Origin: Blastocystis hominis
Taxonomy: Eukaryota > Sar > Bigyra > Opalinata > Blastocystidae
NCBI RefSeq assembly: GCF_000151665.1
Contig: NW_013171820.1
Span: 1-64,000, forward strand
Length of the DNA stretch: 64,000 nucleotides
Reading direction: 5' to 3'
This document shows, piece by piece, positions 28,128 to 42,505 of this stretch. A program made the translations under genes and the position numbers. A model generated the notes under the pieces. That model was given only the letters and a program-made list of their open reading frames with translations, did no database searches and was not told where the DNA came from. Each line of letters begins with the position of its first letter. Positions within the stretch are counted from its first letter, which is position 1.

Positions 28128-29788
28128 CTATTGTCCAAAACACTTATCCTTATCATCCGTTAATGTGATAGGCGGATTACCAGATAGTGCACATCCAGCA
28201 AATGCAAATGTACTGTCTTTTGTCATGATACACGATTTACTTTTACCCAATATGTACAGATCTGCCACTGCTGTATATGTAGCTAAAGAAACACTGTCTA
28301 AATTCATCACTTGAGTATCTGAGAATAGAGCTTTCTCATTCACAAAACTCACATTTCGATTCAACAGATGCCGTTTCAGATAGTTCTTTGCATACATCGA
28401 ATCAGAAGCAATATAAATGTTATTTGTTTTAGAGTATGATTCTATACAACGAACTGCTACAGAAAGAGATTTCATTGATAACCATTGTTTAATCATGGGA
28501 TAATCTGAAAGACTTCCACCCATTCTCAGTTGAATCGCATCAAATGGTTGCGTGTCGACGATTGAATATCTCACTCTCATGATCTGCTTTGTCAGGTCAG
28601 TGATTTGCATAACGTTTCTCAAAAACTCTCCATAACAATAGTATTGCTGCAGATAGGATGAAATGTTCTTCTGATAGCTCACTATTCCATTATACTGTAG
28701 AATATAATGATATTCCACAGAGTCGATCACAAACTTCAGCAGGAGTGAATTTCCGATTACTACTGTTATTCTTGTTGGGAATATAGGATCAACCTTTCCT
28801 GTTTTGATTGCATTGCTTGTGTATCGCATATCTTGTATTTTGAACTTTCCATAAGGTTTAGCCACCAGTAAAAAACTATAATGAAATAGATAGTTTATAT
28901 CTATGTAATCAACGATTTTCTAGACGATACCTTCATCAGGAACATAAACAATCTGTCCAGTATAGTTCTGCCGAATGTTCCACACTCTATGCCACATTGC
29001 AGAATAAGGAACTATAATTAAACAACGGTTTTGAATGTACTGATAATAGGGATTCTGTGCCTAATTGAAAGAAAATACAATCCACTGAACAGCTGTAAAC
29101 GATTTCCCAAGCCTTTATAATTGGGCAATAGAATCAATCGCTGGTTTGATCTCACTCTATGCAATAATAAAGGCAATCATGAGTAATACAAAGACTTTAA
29201 CTCAGCAGACTGTAATTGATTAGTATGTATTGGCGATTTTCGCTTACCCTTAACTCTATCGCTACTTCATAATTCATAATCATCCAACTATTACCCAAAT
29301 TTGTTTATGAATCCAGGCAGTGAATCTCGAATCTTAGCTCCTTTTATTAGCTGATGGGTCTGGTTTGTATTGAGTATGGTTATTACATTGATATCTGTTG
29401 TTATATTGCTACTCCAATCTGCTGGTCGAACTAACTGCCCATTGTTTCCCAAAACACTTGTAGAGTCCACTTTGATTCCATTATCACTCTGCTGAACTAA
29501 TGGTACATTATACTGTTGACTTGGATTTCCAGAACGTCTACATCGAATAAACAGAGTGATTTGATACCTGAGTGATAATAGGAGTGTATGGCTAGCTTTA
29601 ATTGAATAGTTACATAAACTATTGAGGAAAGTGTTCGTTGATGACAGTTGTGACCTACATAGAATAATCTCTAAGAGAATTACAGCAAGTAACTTGCAAT
29701 TACAATCAATATTAACTGCACCATACGAATACCGAATTACCAAGTAACTATAATGATCTCCTAATTCCCAATATTTCTTGTTTTCCAA
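28128..29788 (-). CDS. GLGNRL-type fucosyltransferase-like protein, copy 1
   Basis: Resolved exons are 29156-29041, 29011-28931 and 28900-28128, with introns of 29 nt (29012-29040) and 30 nt (28901-28930). Motifs in order: LPNYKGLGNRLQLFSG (nucleotide-sugar binding), IPYSAMWH, VPDE, then in the last exon IQLRMGG and YIASDS. Such GxGN, hxhRxGG and ASDS motifs are typical of GT-B fucosyltransferases of the GDP-fucose superfamily. Two paralogues (30171-31520 and 51981-53112) have the same exon borders. An upstream open stretch (29788-29291) is probably the N-terminal stem region, but the joining exon near 29157-29290 is unresolved. It probably acts in the secretory pathway. Confidence 0.65.
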
Positions 29789-30170
29789 AAATCATATTCT
29801 ACTAGTAGTTGTATGATTATTATGCAGGTATTTTACAATAACATTAGATCAATCTTTCTCTATAATAATATCATTTCCCTATATTCTGTATTGTTATCTC
29901 TCACCTGTTCTTTATTGACTATCATTATTAGATAGTGGTAATAGCTCGTTAACATCCAATTCTAATTTACATTGTTTTTCAACAAATTGGATATCTACAA
30001 AGTACTATTCATATCATTGCGTGTGTATTTAATCATATTACGATATGATAATATTGACAAATCTTTTTAAAGAATTGTTGTAGTATTCTAATTTGTTGTT
30101 CACAAATAGAACATTGAAATCCTAGTCACATTATTACCATTTTGCATTGTCCTTTCCCAACTTGGCTTCA

Positions 30171-31520
30171 TTACAGTTCTTTTAAGCTATCACTTTTTAA
30201 ACATACTTGTTTCGTCCATGGAATTATCACTGGTGGTTTCCCTGTGATAGCACATCCAGCATAAGCAAATGTACTATCTTCCGTCATTATGCATTGTTTG
30301 CAATTTCCCAGAATATAGATATCAGCCACAGCAGAATAGGTAGCGATAAAAACACCTTCCATGTTATTCAGTTGACTATCGGAAAACAAAGACCTCTCAT
30401 TGACCAAAGTCACATTTTTGTCTTGTAATCTCTCTTTCATGAATAGTTTGGCCTTTATGGAATCAGAAGCTACATAAAGATTCTTTGACTTGCAATAGGT
30501 GCCAATACATCGAATAGCAACATTCAATGACTCCATCGTAAGATAATGATTAGGCATGGGAACATCCGATAGTTTTCCTCCCATTCTCAGCTGAATTGCA
30601 TCATAGGGTTGTTCAAAAACGATTGGATACCGTACCTTCATCATTTCCTTTGTCAGATCGGTAATCTGCATAATGTCTCTTAAAAACTCTCCATAACAAT
30701 AGTAAACCTTCATATGGGACGACACATCTCTTTGGAAACTAGTAATTCCACTGGCTAATAGAATCGAATGATACGGTTTAGAATCGAGAATGAATCGAAG
30801 AATATGCGAATATCCGATAATCGTTGTAATGCCTGTAGGTAATCCAATTCGCTCATCGCCCGTCATGATGAAGTCCTTGATTCTTTGCAAATCTGTTCTT
30901 ACATAATTCCCTATTGCTTTTACAACGATTAGATAGCTAAAATGAAATAGATACTTCAAGTCTATTCAATTATATGATTATTCATTTATCGATACCTTCA
31001 TCATCAGCAAAGACAACTTGCTGAGGGAAGAATTGCTTGATAGTCCAAAACTTGTGCCACAAGGCAGAATGAGGGACTAGAATACTTAAAAGAAAACAAA
31101 GCACAGTCCTACTCACAATAGAGCAGTTATGTCGGATGGATATGAAATACAAACCACAGAATAGCTGTAATCGATTTCCTAAACCTTTGGTATTTGGAAG
31201 AAGGAACAGTTTTCGTTTGGAACGAACCCTAATATTTGACTTTACAAAAACGAAACCAACAATTCACGTAACTCTTCGGACTTAATCATGGAAGGATCTA
31301 ATCGTTCGGTGCTATTGCCAATCAGCATATCACTACAAAACATGAATCAACCATTTCCTACCCATATCTGTTCTTTCCCATTCCAGGAAGATTATCTGAA
31401 ATGCCATGACCTGTTTTCACTTTATGATTCTTTGTTACATTTAGGACCAATTCTAAATCTTTGGAATGATTCCTGTGATTCGATTCGTTTTGATTGTTAT
31501 TATCATTCTTTGTAGAAATT
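30171..31520 (-). CDS. GLGNRL-type fucosyltransferase-like protein, copy 2
   Basis: Resolved exons are 31228-31113, 31076-30996 and 30961-30171, with introns of 36 nt (31077-31112) and 34 nt (30962-30995); phases match copies 1 and 3. It reads LPNTKGLGNRLQLFCG, VPHSALWH, ADDE, IQLRMGG and YVASDS. Upstream, an Asn/Ser-rich stem and a segment containing DPSMIKSEELRELL are probably earlier exons (a 29-nt intron restores frame), but the first exon and signal segment are not located. It is tandem with copy 1 in the same orientation, consistent with local duplication. Confidence 0.65.
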
Positions 31521-31559
31521 GGCACACTGACAGTAGGGTTGACACGAATAATGGAAACA

Positions 31560-32696
31560 GAACTATTGTTCGCTTTCTATAATGTTATCAACATACCTAG
31601 ACTAATACAATAGAACTGTTGATATCTAGTATTACTCTAAACAATAATAGCAATAGTTAGTACATACCTTTTAGTCGAAATATCACGTATGTGAATAGGT
31701 ACATATTCGAAAGATGAAAAATAAGTCGATAAAGAAACATATATCAATTGTACTCTACAACTTACCAATTGGCACAATATTGAACACTAAATAGATTGAA
31801 ACAAACAATAATTGAAACATAGGACACACAGAATGGTAATAGTAAACTTAATATGATACAGGTGAGCTGTGTATGAATCTATACTTGATTTTGTTTCCTT
31901 ATTCTTTGTCGTTTGAGTGAATGGATTGATTCTATTGCAAAAACTGTAATGAATACTAAATCTGAATGGGTAGCCAAACATACCATTTTTGATTTGTTTA
32001 GCATTATTCAAATAGATGGGAATGTAGTTCTATACAATACGATACGATACAAATGGAACACATATCAAATCCCATAGTTGTCAAGAATACAAAATGGGAA
32101 AACAAAGTCAGTAATCATCATGTTCTGTGTCTATACACTCTGTCTAGCCAACAATAATCTATCTATCTATCTTTCTATCGATAATTTACATCATTTCATC
32201 ATTAAGAGATATCTTCACTTTTAAGGTATTCTTTAGTTTCATTGCATTTACTACTACTACTATAATATATATATATATATAAATGGGGGCAATGTCTAAT
32301 TTCCAGCTTTCAGATTCTAAACTTTCGAGTTGTTTTAAACATGCAATTTGTGAGATATCGAATTTATGAATAGTACAGAATGAATGAATTTTGTGTATTA
32401 ATAGAGTTTCGTAATTTGACACTTCCATTACTCTTCATAACAGCACACATCATTTGATTTATCAACATATTAGTTTTGTTCTGGATTGTATAGTACCAAG
32501 TGTATCGCTCTTACATGCTTAACCGACTCTTTGTCCAAAATCGCTTCATTAGATGACAAACACTCTACATCCTTTTTTTCATAATACAAGTATACATATT
32601 TCATATCCACATCTCAATATTGATAATATCTTCCATGAAATCAAGCAAAAATAGTGTATTTTTCGTGGAGTAGTTTGGTTCATTATATTTTGGTTT
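31560..32696. other. AT-rich intergenic, simple repeats only
   Basis: It contains (TATC)n near 32158-32175 and (AT)n near 32263-32280. No supported gene. Confidence 0.5.
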
Positions 32697-34334
32697 TTGG
32701 TTACTTTACAAATTCTATTTAAAATGATAGTATTTCTGATCCTTGCAGTCTTAGGGGAGCTTTCTATTCTGTTACACAATAGTCATCCAAACTGGAGTTT
32801 GTCATCAGTTCATGTCTTACAAGTAAGTTCTCCCTTCAATTCTTTCATATTCTATAGCAAATACAATTATCGTCTCACAAAGTCTTGTCTCATCATTCGA
32901 AAACTATTACCACAACGTTACCAACAGCTGCTCCTGTATTCTTTCCTCTCACATCCTATTATGACTAGTATATTGATTTTCAACCTCTTGATAAGCGATA
33001 TGGAAAGAACAACATATATGTGCAAAAGCTAATGAAGATACCCTCCCTCAAGCATTTCAGCAATGAAAAGAAGTGTTTTCAACAGCTCGTTCCATATTAT
33101 CTCAACCCATTTGCGAGTTCAGCTTGTCATAATGCCAGTGATTTGTTTGATTTCTTCAAGCACAACAAAAAGAATCTGTTTTTCGATTGCCATGATTCAC
33201 ATCCATACTCACATTGCCAGCAATTCTATGTCGTTACATATGATACAATGAAAGATGAATGTTCGTCCTTCAAAAGAAAGCCATGTATGATTTATGAAAG
33301 TTGCTCTCTCTTACATACTAGATAATCCCAAGGATTATGATGATGTCACTCTAATTACAATCTTAACGTTAGTTCGGAAAGATCGATTTCCCTATTTGAT
33401 GAAGAGATGGAAACATCGAATCAATATGGTAATCTTCGTTACAGAGAATGAGATTGATGAGTTAAGAGAGGTGATCGATTCATACAAGTCCTATAAACGA
33501 ATCACCTTTATACTCTACATTGTGAAGTCTAGGATCGGCTCGCGTTATCAAAGCATTTATTATGATGAGAAAAAACCCGTTTATCGAAACAATACAATCT
33601 TTCCTATCAATGTTTTGAGAGACTTAGCGATCGAGTTCATTGATACAACTCATTACTTTGTGAGTGATATCGATGTATTTTCATCCGATACTCTATATTC
33701 GACACTCCAGATTCATAATCAAACACTGAAGGATCCGAAAGCCGTATTGTTGCTAAAGTCATTCCTAATGAATGAAAAAGAAGTGAATCACAAGAATTGT
33801 TATGAAAAAGGATTGTGTGAGAATATGTATATGATTTGTGTGGATCGTTGTAATGGTTAGTTGGGATATGGTTCCTCATACAAAATCGGAATTAAAGCGA
33901 GTGTATATGCATAGTGTTGTTCCTCATCCTACAGGTCGACATGTAGTTTATATAAATTCTGAACCACACATAGAGAATTGTAGATGTAGATAAAATGCTT
34001 GCCGAGAATAAGAACATTCTTTACCGATACTATGCTGATCATGAAATGGAACCCTATTCCATAGTCAAGCGTTCAATGGATAATCCCATATTCCATCCAT
34101 ATTTCATTGATTATGGATATAACAAGGAAGAACTATTGAATCGGATGATATCTCAACGTATTTGATTGTGATTTGTCCTATTTTGTAGATTATCACTTTT
34201 ATGTCTTAGCCAACGAATTTTGCATTGAAATACCTCACAAACGAACCAAAATATCAAAGGACTATAAACGAGGCACTTACATGTGGCAGCTTGCTCAGAT
34301 AATAAGAAAGACGTATGGAATAAAGCTAGTATAG
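32697..34334 (+). CDS. GT49 family glycosyltransferase (LARGE/B4GAT1-like), copy 1, seven exons
   Basis: Exons: 32697-32822 (the start could also be 32724), 32858-32935, 32969-33284, 33322-33826, 33861-33942, 33974-34157 and 34189-34334; the six introns are 31-37 nt, all GT-AG, giving 478 aa. Exons 4-6 are 505, 82 and 184 nt, exactly as in the paralogues at 39056-40590 and 53878-55447, which confirms the splicing. An N-terminal hydrophobic segment is the signal/anchor. Family signatures: RFPYLMKRWKH, FPINVLRDLA, HYFVSDIDVF (DxD metal site), then MEPYSIVKRS, HPYFIDYGYNK and a C-terminal VLANEF...IPH. GT49 enzymes add GlcA or GlcNAc; the exact specificity cannot be read. Confidence 0.85.
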
Positions 34335-36356
34335 AGTGTTTTGCACTAATCAGATTATAATTGAACTACAAAGATACTACAGACCATAACCACATATATG
34401 GTTCAAAATGATTGTGGTCATAATAATAAGGATAAAGAATGCAAGGAGTATGAGCATGATAAGGAAGGAATATCAAATTGGGCTCAATGAACATTGGATT
34501 CTTAGTGTATTACATTAATTATGTAGCTTTCGATAAGAGGCGTACATTTACTATTTTATTGTGCCAAAGTCGAAATTAGAAAATAGTTCTATTGATAAAA
34601 ATGGAATTTTAGTCAATCCTATTATTCTGGGCAAAAGCTCTAGAAATGAGTAATTATTGATTCTATACAATAGCTTGAGTTTAACCAAAGCTTGTATATT
34701 TCATTCACTCACTCATTCCAATAAGAATACAAGCTTCTAAATTACAATCTAAATATACCACAATCTATATATATATGTCCATGGAAGTTGTGCAGAAATA
34801 CGTCACAATATGTGAAAAAACGATGGTATAGTATTTTGAATAATAGTGAAGCACAGAGCATAATATAGCACATGATGCAAACAACTAGTTTTGCTTGTAT
34901 TTTGAACTATTGTCTTCATTCCCTTCTTTTGAGTGTGAATATGGATTGATGGAAATATTTACTTCCATTTTAAATAAGAATTGGCTCATATGATACTCCC
35001 ACATCAACATCATTTTCGAAACTACTTAAAAATGTACTGAGATTTTTATAACTATACGAACCATATTAGAAATGACTATTCAACTATGAATAAATGAAAT
35101 GAAGCTATCCTATGAAGAATAAAATGGTAAAATCGAAAAATCAATACCAATAATCCTATTTTTCCTTCAAACCAAATAAGAATGACTCTGTGACTTTTAA
35201 AAACTATTTAAAAATACTAAGGATACTATTTTCTTTACATATTAAATGGTGATAATGCTATAAAGAGTAATCCAGAACTCATGTACCAAACCTATGACTA
35301 ATATCGAAAAATCAATACATTACAATTTTAGGACAAAAGTAATAATCAGTATTATTTAATATATGGTACATAAATAGTACTATTCATAAGAATAATGTAT
35401 TGAATCAAATGTTCAAGGGTTTTTCGCTTTAATATAAGAAAATATAGCAATTTCATTCTGATGTATTGGCTGATTGTATAACATAACAGAAATGATTGCA
35501 ATACACATTTACATAAATACAAATCATCATAAGTGTGGAATAAGCTTGTCATTATGATGATGGCAAAAACAAAAGCAAAAATTCTTTTTGTATTTTATAT
35601 CGATTCTCCAAGGGGTGTGATACATTTCCAATAAGTCAATATGAACAATAAAAATATATAAGCATGCTATTTTGAAAAAAGAATCGATTGCTATTTCCAA
35701 AACTTGCTTCGTGAATATTTTCACTACCAGACCTTCTTTTTACAATTAAAAATTATATTCTTGTTACTTGAAAGGAATTGCACCTTTTCTAAGTTAAGCC
35801 TTTTTTCGAGCAAATGTGTATACGGATGCAGTCGAATGACTTTCTAATAATTTATTTGTGTACATAATTATATATAGTTTCTTATTTAATAAAGAAAAAT
35901 ATATTTTGCCAAGTATTGATAGAGAAAAATTGAGTTTTGAGAAAAATGGATCCAAAACACGTATAACAATATTGAGAATTTGAGTCACGTGATTCATATA
36001 ATATGCTATTTTTCACTTTTAAAATTCTGATAGCTTAGTATTAAATCATCTATGATAATAAATTTGATTATTAATAGTTTAGGAATATATATAAAATAGA
36101 ATCATAATTATATATCACAGCATCACAAGAATTGCTGGTTCTATTGTATAAATTGTTATTTTGTGACTCATAATGATGAATACTATTTATTATTTATATT
36201 TCATATAAATAAAAGCAATAAAATGATATGAGTGTAGAAAAACAAACAATCAAATAAAGAAATCCTGTATATTAATAAAAAAATCGATCCATATGCAATA
36301 TTCACACATAATTCTTTTACAAAAATACTATATTTTGTAATATTTACATATCAACT
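34335..36356. other. AT-rich intergenic, no gene supported
   Basis: Only short ORFs without motifs or paralogues. Confidence 0.6.
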
Positions 36357-37880
36357 TTAGTAAAAACTTGTTTCTCCAAACCAGTTCAACGATTGCCTCC
36401 AAGTAGTGGGCATTACTCTATTTACTTGTATTTTTCGAAACAACTTATTCCATTGCATTTTGTTGTGATTGATAATATGCTGGCGATACTTCAAATTGCA
36501 TTCATACACATGAGAATAATTCGTTGTTTTCATCAACTCAACTAGGTGCGAGATATTGTTGAAAATAATTGAGCATGGAGTATAATAGGAAGCATATTGT
36601 AGCCAATATTCAGTGGCCTCTTCTGAAGAATCCTCAGGTGAATACAAGTGTTTTGAATTAGGATGTCGAGGAGGTTCCTGAAATCTCTTTCCACAGTAGG
36701 AAGGATCTCCGGCTTTCATATCATAACTAATCTTATTTTGAACGATAAATGATGGTGAAGGCACAAACATTGGAATAGCAGCAGTAATCAAATCTGCGAG
36801 ATAATAGGATAGAACAGCATATGGAAATACAATCACTGCCTTAAATGAATTGATATCAGAATATGTGAACCTTCCTTTTATTTTTTCTCGAATATAGACA
36901 ACAGGACACTCAAAATCAGACGATTTACAAGCCTTCGATATTGCTGCTTTGTAATGTTTATAAAATGGATTTCTTTTAAATGGAGCATACAAATATTCAT
37001 TATATTTCGGTGAATAATCTCTAGGCGGGGAATACATGAGTACTGTAGACGCAATTATGTAGTCCACATTCTTTCCAGAATAATAGTTGATGTATTCTGC
37101 ATCATACTTTCCTGCAGCCATTACAATAATAGGAGCTTTAGGCTTATTGAACATCCATTTTATAAGGTTATTTGAATCACTTGAAGAACATCGTTTGATC
37201 AGAAAACGGTGAGCAGGCATGAATATAACTGTTTTGTTAAATGCTAAATAGTTTTGACATTCCGATGGATAGAACATACAAATGATAGCACCAACACGTT
37301 TAAACAGAATATCGTTATGAAATGTCCACCAGAGGCGTTCAACAGACTTCATATTATATGCAAATAGTTTTGATGTTTTACATAATTTTCGAGAAGCAAA
37401 AATGATTCTTGATTTATTCTTTGTACCACTCAATCGCAAATATTGTTTTTCACTAAGAGTCTTCGAACGAAGACCAGTATAAGCAGGCAAAGCACCCTTT
37501 TTATTATAGAAGTAGATTGAATGACCTTGTGAGGTCAGAGAAATGGCAAGATCTGTCATAGTGCCATCGTGAACATCAGGTGAAAAGAATAGAAGAGACT
37601 TTGATTCATATGGCTGAATCTTTTTTGTTGGAATAGTCAAATTGTTTTTGGAAGTGACAGAGTGAGGTACAGAAACATTTATAGCCTTTTTATGACTTCC
37701 TTTTTTCGTACTTCTCCAAGATGTTGTTGGCTTTGTTATGATTTCCATGCTATCATCTGAGACTACTGAAACATGTACCAATATTGTTATCAAGGTGTAA
37801 ATGCATATTATTATATAGACTCTATGCATTAGAATGACTAAAATGAATGGTAATAAAATAGTACATTTTCTTTTTTTCAA
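36357..37880 (-). CDS. Unassigned glycosyltransferase-like type II membrane protein (507 aa)
   Basis: A single open exon encodes a protein with a hydrophobic anchor at about 8-38, a Ser/Thr/Lys-rich stem to about 95, and a globular domain. A strand-helix start (LLFFSPDVHDGTMTDLA), a mid-region IASTVLMYSPPRDYS and a late AVIVFPYAVLSYYLADLITA segment followed by P-x-FVPSPSF resemble the two-lobed GT-B fold seen in exostosin-like enzymes, but no diagnostic motif lets me name a family. It lies within the glycosyltransferase island, which supports a Golgi role. It has no paralogue in the window. Confidence 0.6.
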   Translation of the reverse strand: MKKRKCTILLPFILVILMHRVYIIICIYTLITILVHVSVVSDDSMEIITKPTTSWRSTKKGSHKKAINVSVPHSVTSKNNLTIPTKKIQPYESKSLLFFSPDVHDGTMTDLAISLTSQGHSIYFYNKKGALPAYTGLRSKTLSEKQYLRLSGTKNKSRIIFASRKLCKTSKLFAYNMKSVERLWWTFHNDILFKRVGAIICMFYPSECQNYLAFNKTVIFMPAHRFLIKRCSSSDSNNLIKWMFNKPKAPIIVMAAGKYDAEYINYYSGKNVDYIIASTVLMYSPPRDYSPKYNEYLYAPFKRNPFYKHYKAAISKACKSSDFECPVVYIREKIKGRFTYSDINSFKAVIVFPYAVLSYYLADLITAAIPMFVPSPSFIVQNKISYDMKAGDPSYCGKRFQEPPRHPNSKHLYSPEDSSEEATEYWLQYASYYTPCSIIFNNISHLVELMKTTNYSHVYECNLKYRQHIINHNKMQWNKLFRKIQVNRVMPTTWRQSLNWFGETSFY

Positions 37881-39055
37881 TAGATTTTTTTTACTAGTGC
37901 GTATATTTTTTACTCTATATATTAATATATATATCGATTGTTTTTTATCATCGTAATCAATATGTATTATGCTCTATAATATTTCTTATATGATAAAAAT
38001 ATAGACAATTACTATTATTTATGAAACTCTCGAATTTGACATATATAACAGTAATAATAAGACTATATATGTGTATTTGTAATAAAAAGAATATTAATTC
38101 ATTATATTTATTATTTCAATTGTAATCATTGATAAGTGCTATATATATAGTAGTACAATATTCTTTAAGGAGGATATTAATTACAAAAATGTTGTAAATA
38201 ATCGGTCGAAAAAACTAGAAGCAATGATCAAAACTATTTGGATTCATATTATCAAAATGGATCATGATTATAATAAATAAACATCGTGAAATATAAAATC
38301 ATACATAAGCAATTGATAATGACTTAGTATAACGTATTTCGAATTATTAATTACTTTAATAAGAATAGCTATGCTCATATTACATAGTGCCCATATATAA
38401 TTTATGATCAGATCAATATCTGTAAAATGTTCAAAGCACAAATTGACCATAATAATCAATAAATAGTATCAATGAAAATTTCACAATAGTAATAATCTAT
38501 TTAGTATGCTAGTTTTAGTGTTTCACAGTAATAATACATAAAGACCTTAAAATTATGAGTCATACAGTTTTAATTAATAATGAAATTATTTCCATTTTCA
38601 TATATATTCGAATTTATAAACTTAATTTCGTAAAGCAAAATGTTTGTATAATTTATTTGTTGCAAATATAAAGTGAAACAAATATATTGATCTTCTATTT
38701 ACATGGCAAATGGTTTGCTGATCATCAATATTATAACATTATTATTATAAGTTCTTTGCATCATTACTGTTTGTTTTTATCATAACTTATTATATGAATA
38801 CTATCCAATTTGCATAGCACTTAGTTAGCATGTTCATAAACTATTTTGATGTTCTCTGGTCAAATAATTCTACTTTTACAAAATAATAACTTTGAAACGA
38901 ACTTGTGACCATATCTTAGTGTATATCCGTTGCTATGCCATGCTATACTATTTGTTTAAAAATGCATCTAGATAATTAATCATAATAGTATTATAGCTTG
39001 ATTATTTGGTTGCATTATTCGAACTTTGTAACAAAAAGACATTACTTCATAAATG
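37881..39055. other. AT-rich intergenic, no gene supported
   Basis: Nothing recognisable; short chance ORFs only. Confidence 0.55.
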
Positions 39056-40590
39056 CTACTTTTTAGTGCCTAATCCATACGTAGAGATGACGGATGCTCG
39101 TAATTTTCTCATAAATAAAGCTTCTACATTAGCTTTGCCATATTTTCTTTGGAAGTTCCTGGATATTTTGGTTCTGTTATGAGGAATGTCTACACAAAAC
39201 TCATTGACTAGCACATAATAGTTGAATTCTATGTATCATGTTAGATAATAGTTATTTACTCAAATTAGTTAATCGACTAAAAAACTCAACTTTGTTAAAT
39301 CCATAGTTGATATAATATGGATGAAACAGTGGGACTTTTATAGAACGACGAATCACTGAGTATGGTTCCATTTCATGATTTGAATAATATGGTATGACAA
39401 TATTTCGTTGTTCCTTGAACATTCTTTTAACACTTATTACATTCTACCTTGTCATAGTAAAACATTTATACATGATATATATATGGAATATCACCTATTG
39501 TACGACGATATTTTCGTTTAAGTTCAGACTTGTTCATAGGTACTAGATCCCATCTATAAATTCAATTTTATGTTTCTATAAGGTACATTTTGTTGCATAA
39601 TCCATACTTACGACATTGATTAGCTTGTTTCTTTGATCTGGTTATCACTTTAAACAGCTTCAATACAAATACCGCTTTATGATCATACAATAACTCTTTA
39701 TGCAAAACAATTGAATCATACAGTGATTTCGAAGGAAATGCGTCAATATCACAGATGAAGTAATGAGTGGTATCAATCGACTCAATAGACAAGTCACGAA
39801 GTAGATTAATTGGAAAAATAGCATTGTTTGAATAAATGGGTCCTGAGTCATCATATAAAATAGACTTGTAAGGAGTGTTCATATTATTAATAACATAAAT
39901 CACAAAGGTAATATGCTTGTATTCGATATAGCTATTGATTAATGCTTCAACTTGTGCTAATTCCGATTCTAATACTGAAATAGCCAAAGCAATGTCATGT
40001 TTCCAACGCTTTAGTAGATAGGGAAGCCGATTATGTCGATCTATTGTGATTACGGTAATCAGGGTTACTCCATCGAAGCCTTTATTATTGTCTATGTAAA
40101 TCAATATCACCATAGAGCTACATGGCTTTCGCTGAAATGAAGTACAATAATCGTTTTTGGAATCATACAAAAACAGATAAAACTCTTGACAATGCGAAAA
40201 TGTTGTGTTATCTTGACAATGAAACAGCAAATCTTGTTTAAAACTGTTAAAGAACGATATAACTTGAGCTGCTGATAAACATGTTGAAAAATGGCTCGGA
40301 TACTTTTCATAGGGAACAAGTCGATGAAAACATTGCTTCTCGTTGCTTAATTGCTGTAAATTCTTTATATCGAGCAACTTCTGGACATAAGTATTATTTT
40401 CACCATACTGCCTATCCACTTGCTCAAATAAACTATAACTGATAGATTTCGCATTTGAAGTCAGTGAGCCAAATCTGAAAGCTATATTTGAAATACTTTT
40501 TTTTATTCCTGACTTCATTAGGTATTGTATTAGATATATTGAAATTATATACAATAGGCAAAATGAAAACTTGACCAAGAAGAATATCAT
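39056..40590 (-). CDS. GT49 family glycosyltransferase, copy 2, five exons
   Basis: Exons: 40590-40122, 40091-39587, 39553-39472, 39443-39260 and 39228-39056; introns of 30, 33, 28 and 31 nt; 470 aa. The first intron (40092-40121) is a multiple of three without a stop, so it looks coding unless compared with the paralogues, where the same phase-1 site follows RKP. Residues 1-25 form a signal anchor. Motifs include RLPYLLKRWKH, FPINLLRDLS, HYFICDIDAF (DxD), MEPYSVIRRS and HPYYINYGFNK. The C-terminus is longer than that of copy 1 and basic. Confidence 0.85.
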
Positions 40591-42505
40591 ATTATGATTT
40601 ATTGGGTAATATATATGTTCAAAATAAAAGATCTTGTATGATAATGTGACGATAATTGTGTTTAAGTCTTATTCTATTATTTTGTGAATGAATGTTTCTA
40701 TAGTAATATTGTTTATTCTATACCTGTACGTGTTACATTTATAATAAAGGTTGCTTCTATTACAAGGAATATATGTAAATTAGTGGTATAGTATGTACAC
40801 TGTTTATGCTATTTCAATGTTTATGGCATATAGTAATAAATATCTGAAATAGAATGAATTATATACAATACTGTAAACGTGAAATCGATATGAAATATGC
40901 ATATTCTATCAAAATGTTGATGGTCTTTTTTTATCTCTAAGAATCGTGAACAGAAATGTAGAGAAAGATTAACATTTGTGTTTGTTTATGTATAGTTCAT
41001 AACTTAGGACTACTTTTCTTTTTATGTTTTCTGTGTAACTGCTTGTAATCCCAAGAATTGGTTAGAAATATGTGATTGGGATAAAAAGCAGCAAACAATC
41101 TAATTTCAATTTTAAGCAATCAATGATGAATATATTGCATGAGGCTGTTTTGAGGAATAGTTATTCTTTTCATAGTAGTGTTTTAATATTACATAATCAA
41201 CGTATGCCAAAATTACAATTTAGAAATAGTATGTAAATAACAATACAAAGTTATTTTTGGTATTATGACTCTCTCATTTTCATAGTAATAATGCGGGATA
41301 AAACATAATTGTAATATTCGGGGAAAGAATGCATTTTTATTATCATTGTTTGAAATGTGTGTAAAGAGAATTCTTCGGAAAAAATATACCACAATAATAC
41401 TATATAAAACGATCTAGATATAGCATATACAACTAATAGCAAAATGCTATAAATAATCTAGTCATCAATTGCAATCAGTGGCTACTGTAATGTGAAATGA
41501 ATTTTGCATTGTTTAGCAGGTAGATTTATCCTAATATCTTCATAACAGACTACTATTATGAATGATAGGAAATAAGTATTGAAAAATACCATATTTTAGG
41601 TAATATTATTATCTCTTTATATTACATTATTTATCATTTCAATATTTCGATTCAATTAATATATAGTAATAATTATAAATGTGAATGAATTCCTTGCAAA
41701 ATAAGAGATATAACAGTGTTTCTTAGTCACCGACAATAGTTTTGGATTTTTGTTACAAAATAATATATAAAAAATTCAAATCTAGTTAACTTCTGTTTAT
41801 TCAATCATTTCTGGAAATATAGTTATCATTTACCATATCTCACATCTACTTATTAGTCCATTAGTTGACATAAATTATATATCAAAATTTCTATATTACA
41901 TTCAATTAACTATATTTCTTATGAATTTAAGATTTCTATACAAGCTTCATATATTTTCGATTTATTTCCCAGGATATGCTGTCATTCAACACAACGCCTT
42001 GTAAATTTTATGATCATAATATTACATTATAATTCTCACTCCACAATAGCCATGTCTGTTATTCATCACAAAATAAAAATTAAAGTTGGCAATACGTTAC
42101 ATCTTTTTATTTTTCATTTTCAATTGTAGAATCACGTTAAGGATATCAATAAATCCACAATTTACTAGATCATAATCATTATCCAGTGTTAATACAAATA
42201 ATGAGTGTTGTATACAACACACAACATTTACCAATTGTAGATATGCATTTGTGCACAGTAATGCTTATAATACCTATTAAAGATGCATATCCATTATTCA
42301 TTGTAAATAAGTTCGCACAACATTAGCTCGTTCTTCAAGATTTTACTATTCATTTGTTTTTATCAAATAGTACAATATAATTAAAATAAACAAATTCAAC
42401 ATATGCTAATAAATTATACCTATTAACATGAATGAATGTTATAATTAAAAATGTATTCTTTATAATATTTATTTAGCATTATTTAATGAGCATAGAGTGA
42501 TTATA
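40591..42505. other. AT-rich intergenic, no gene supported
   Basis: No open frame of useful length and no recognisable motif. Confidence 0.6.

Noticed and set aside
39568-40590. Reading this as one uninterrupted 340-aa protein
   Set aside because: Comparison with two paralogues shows a stop-free 30-nt intron inside and three further exons beyond the apparent stop.
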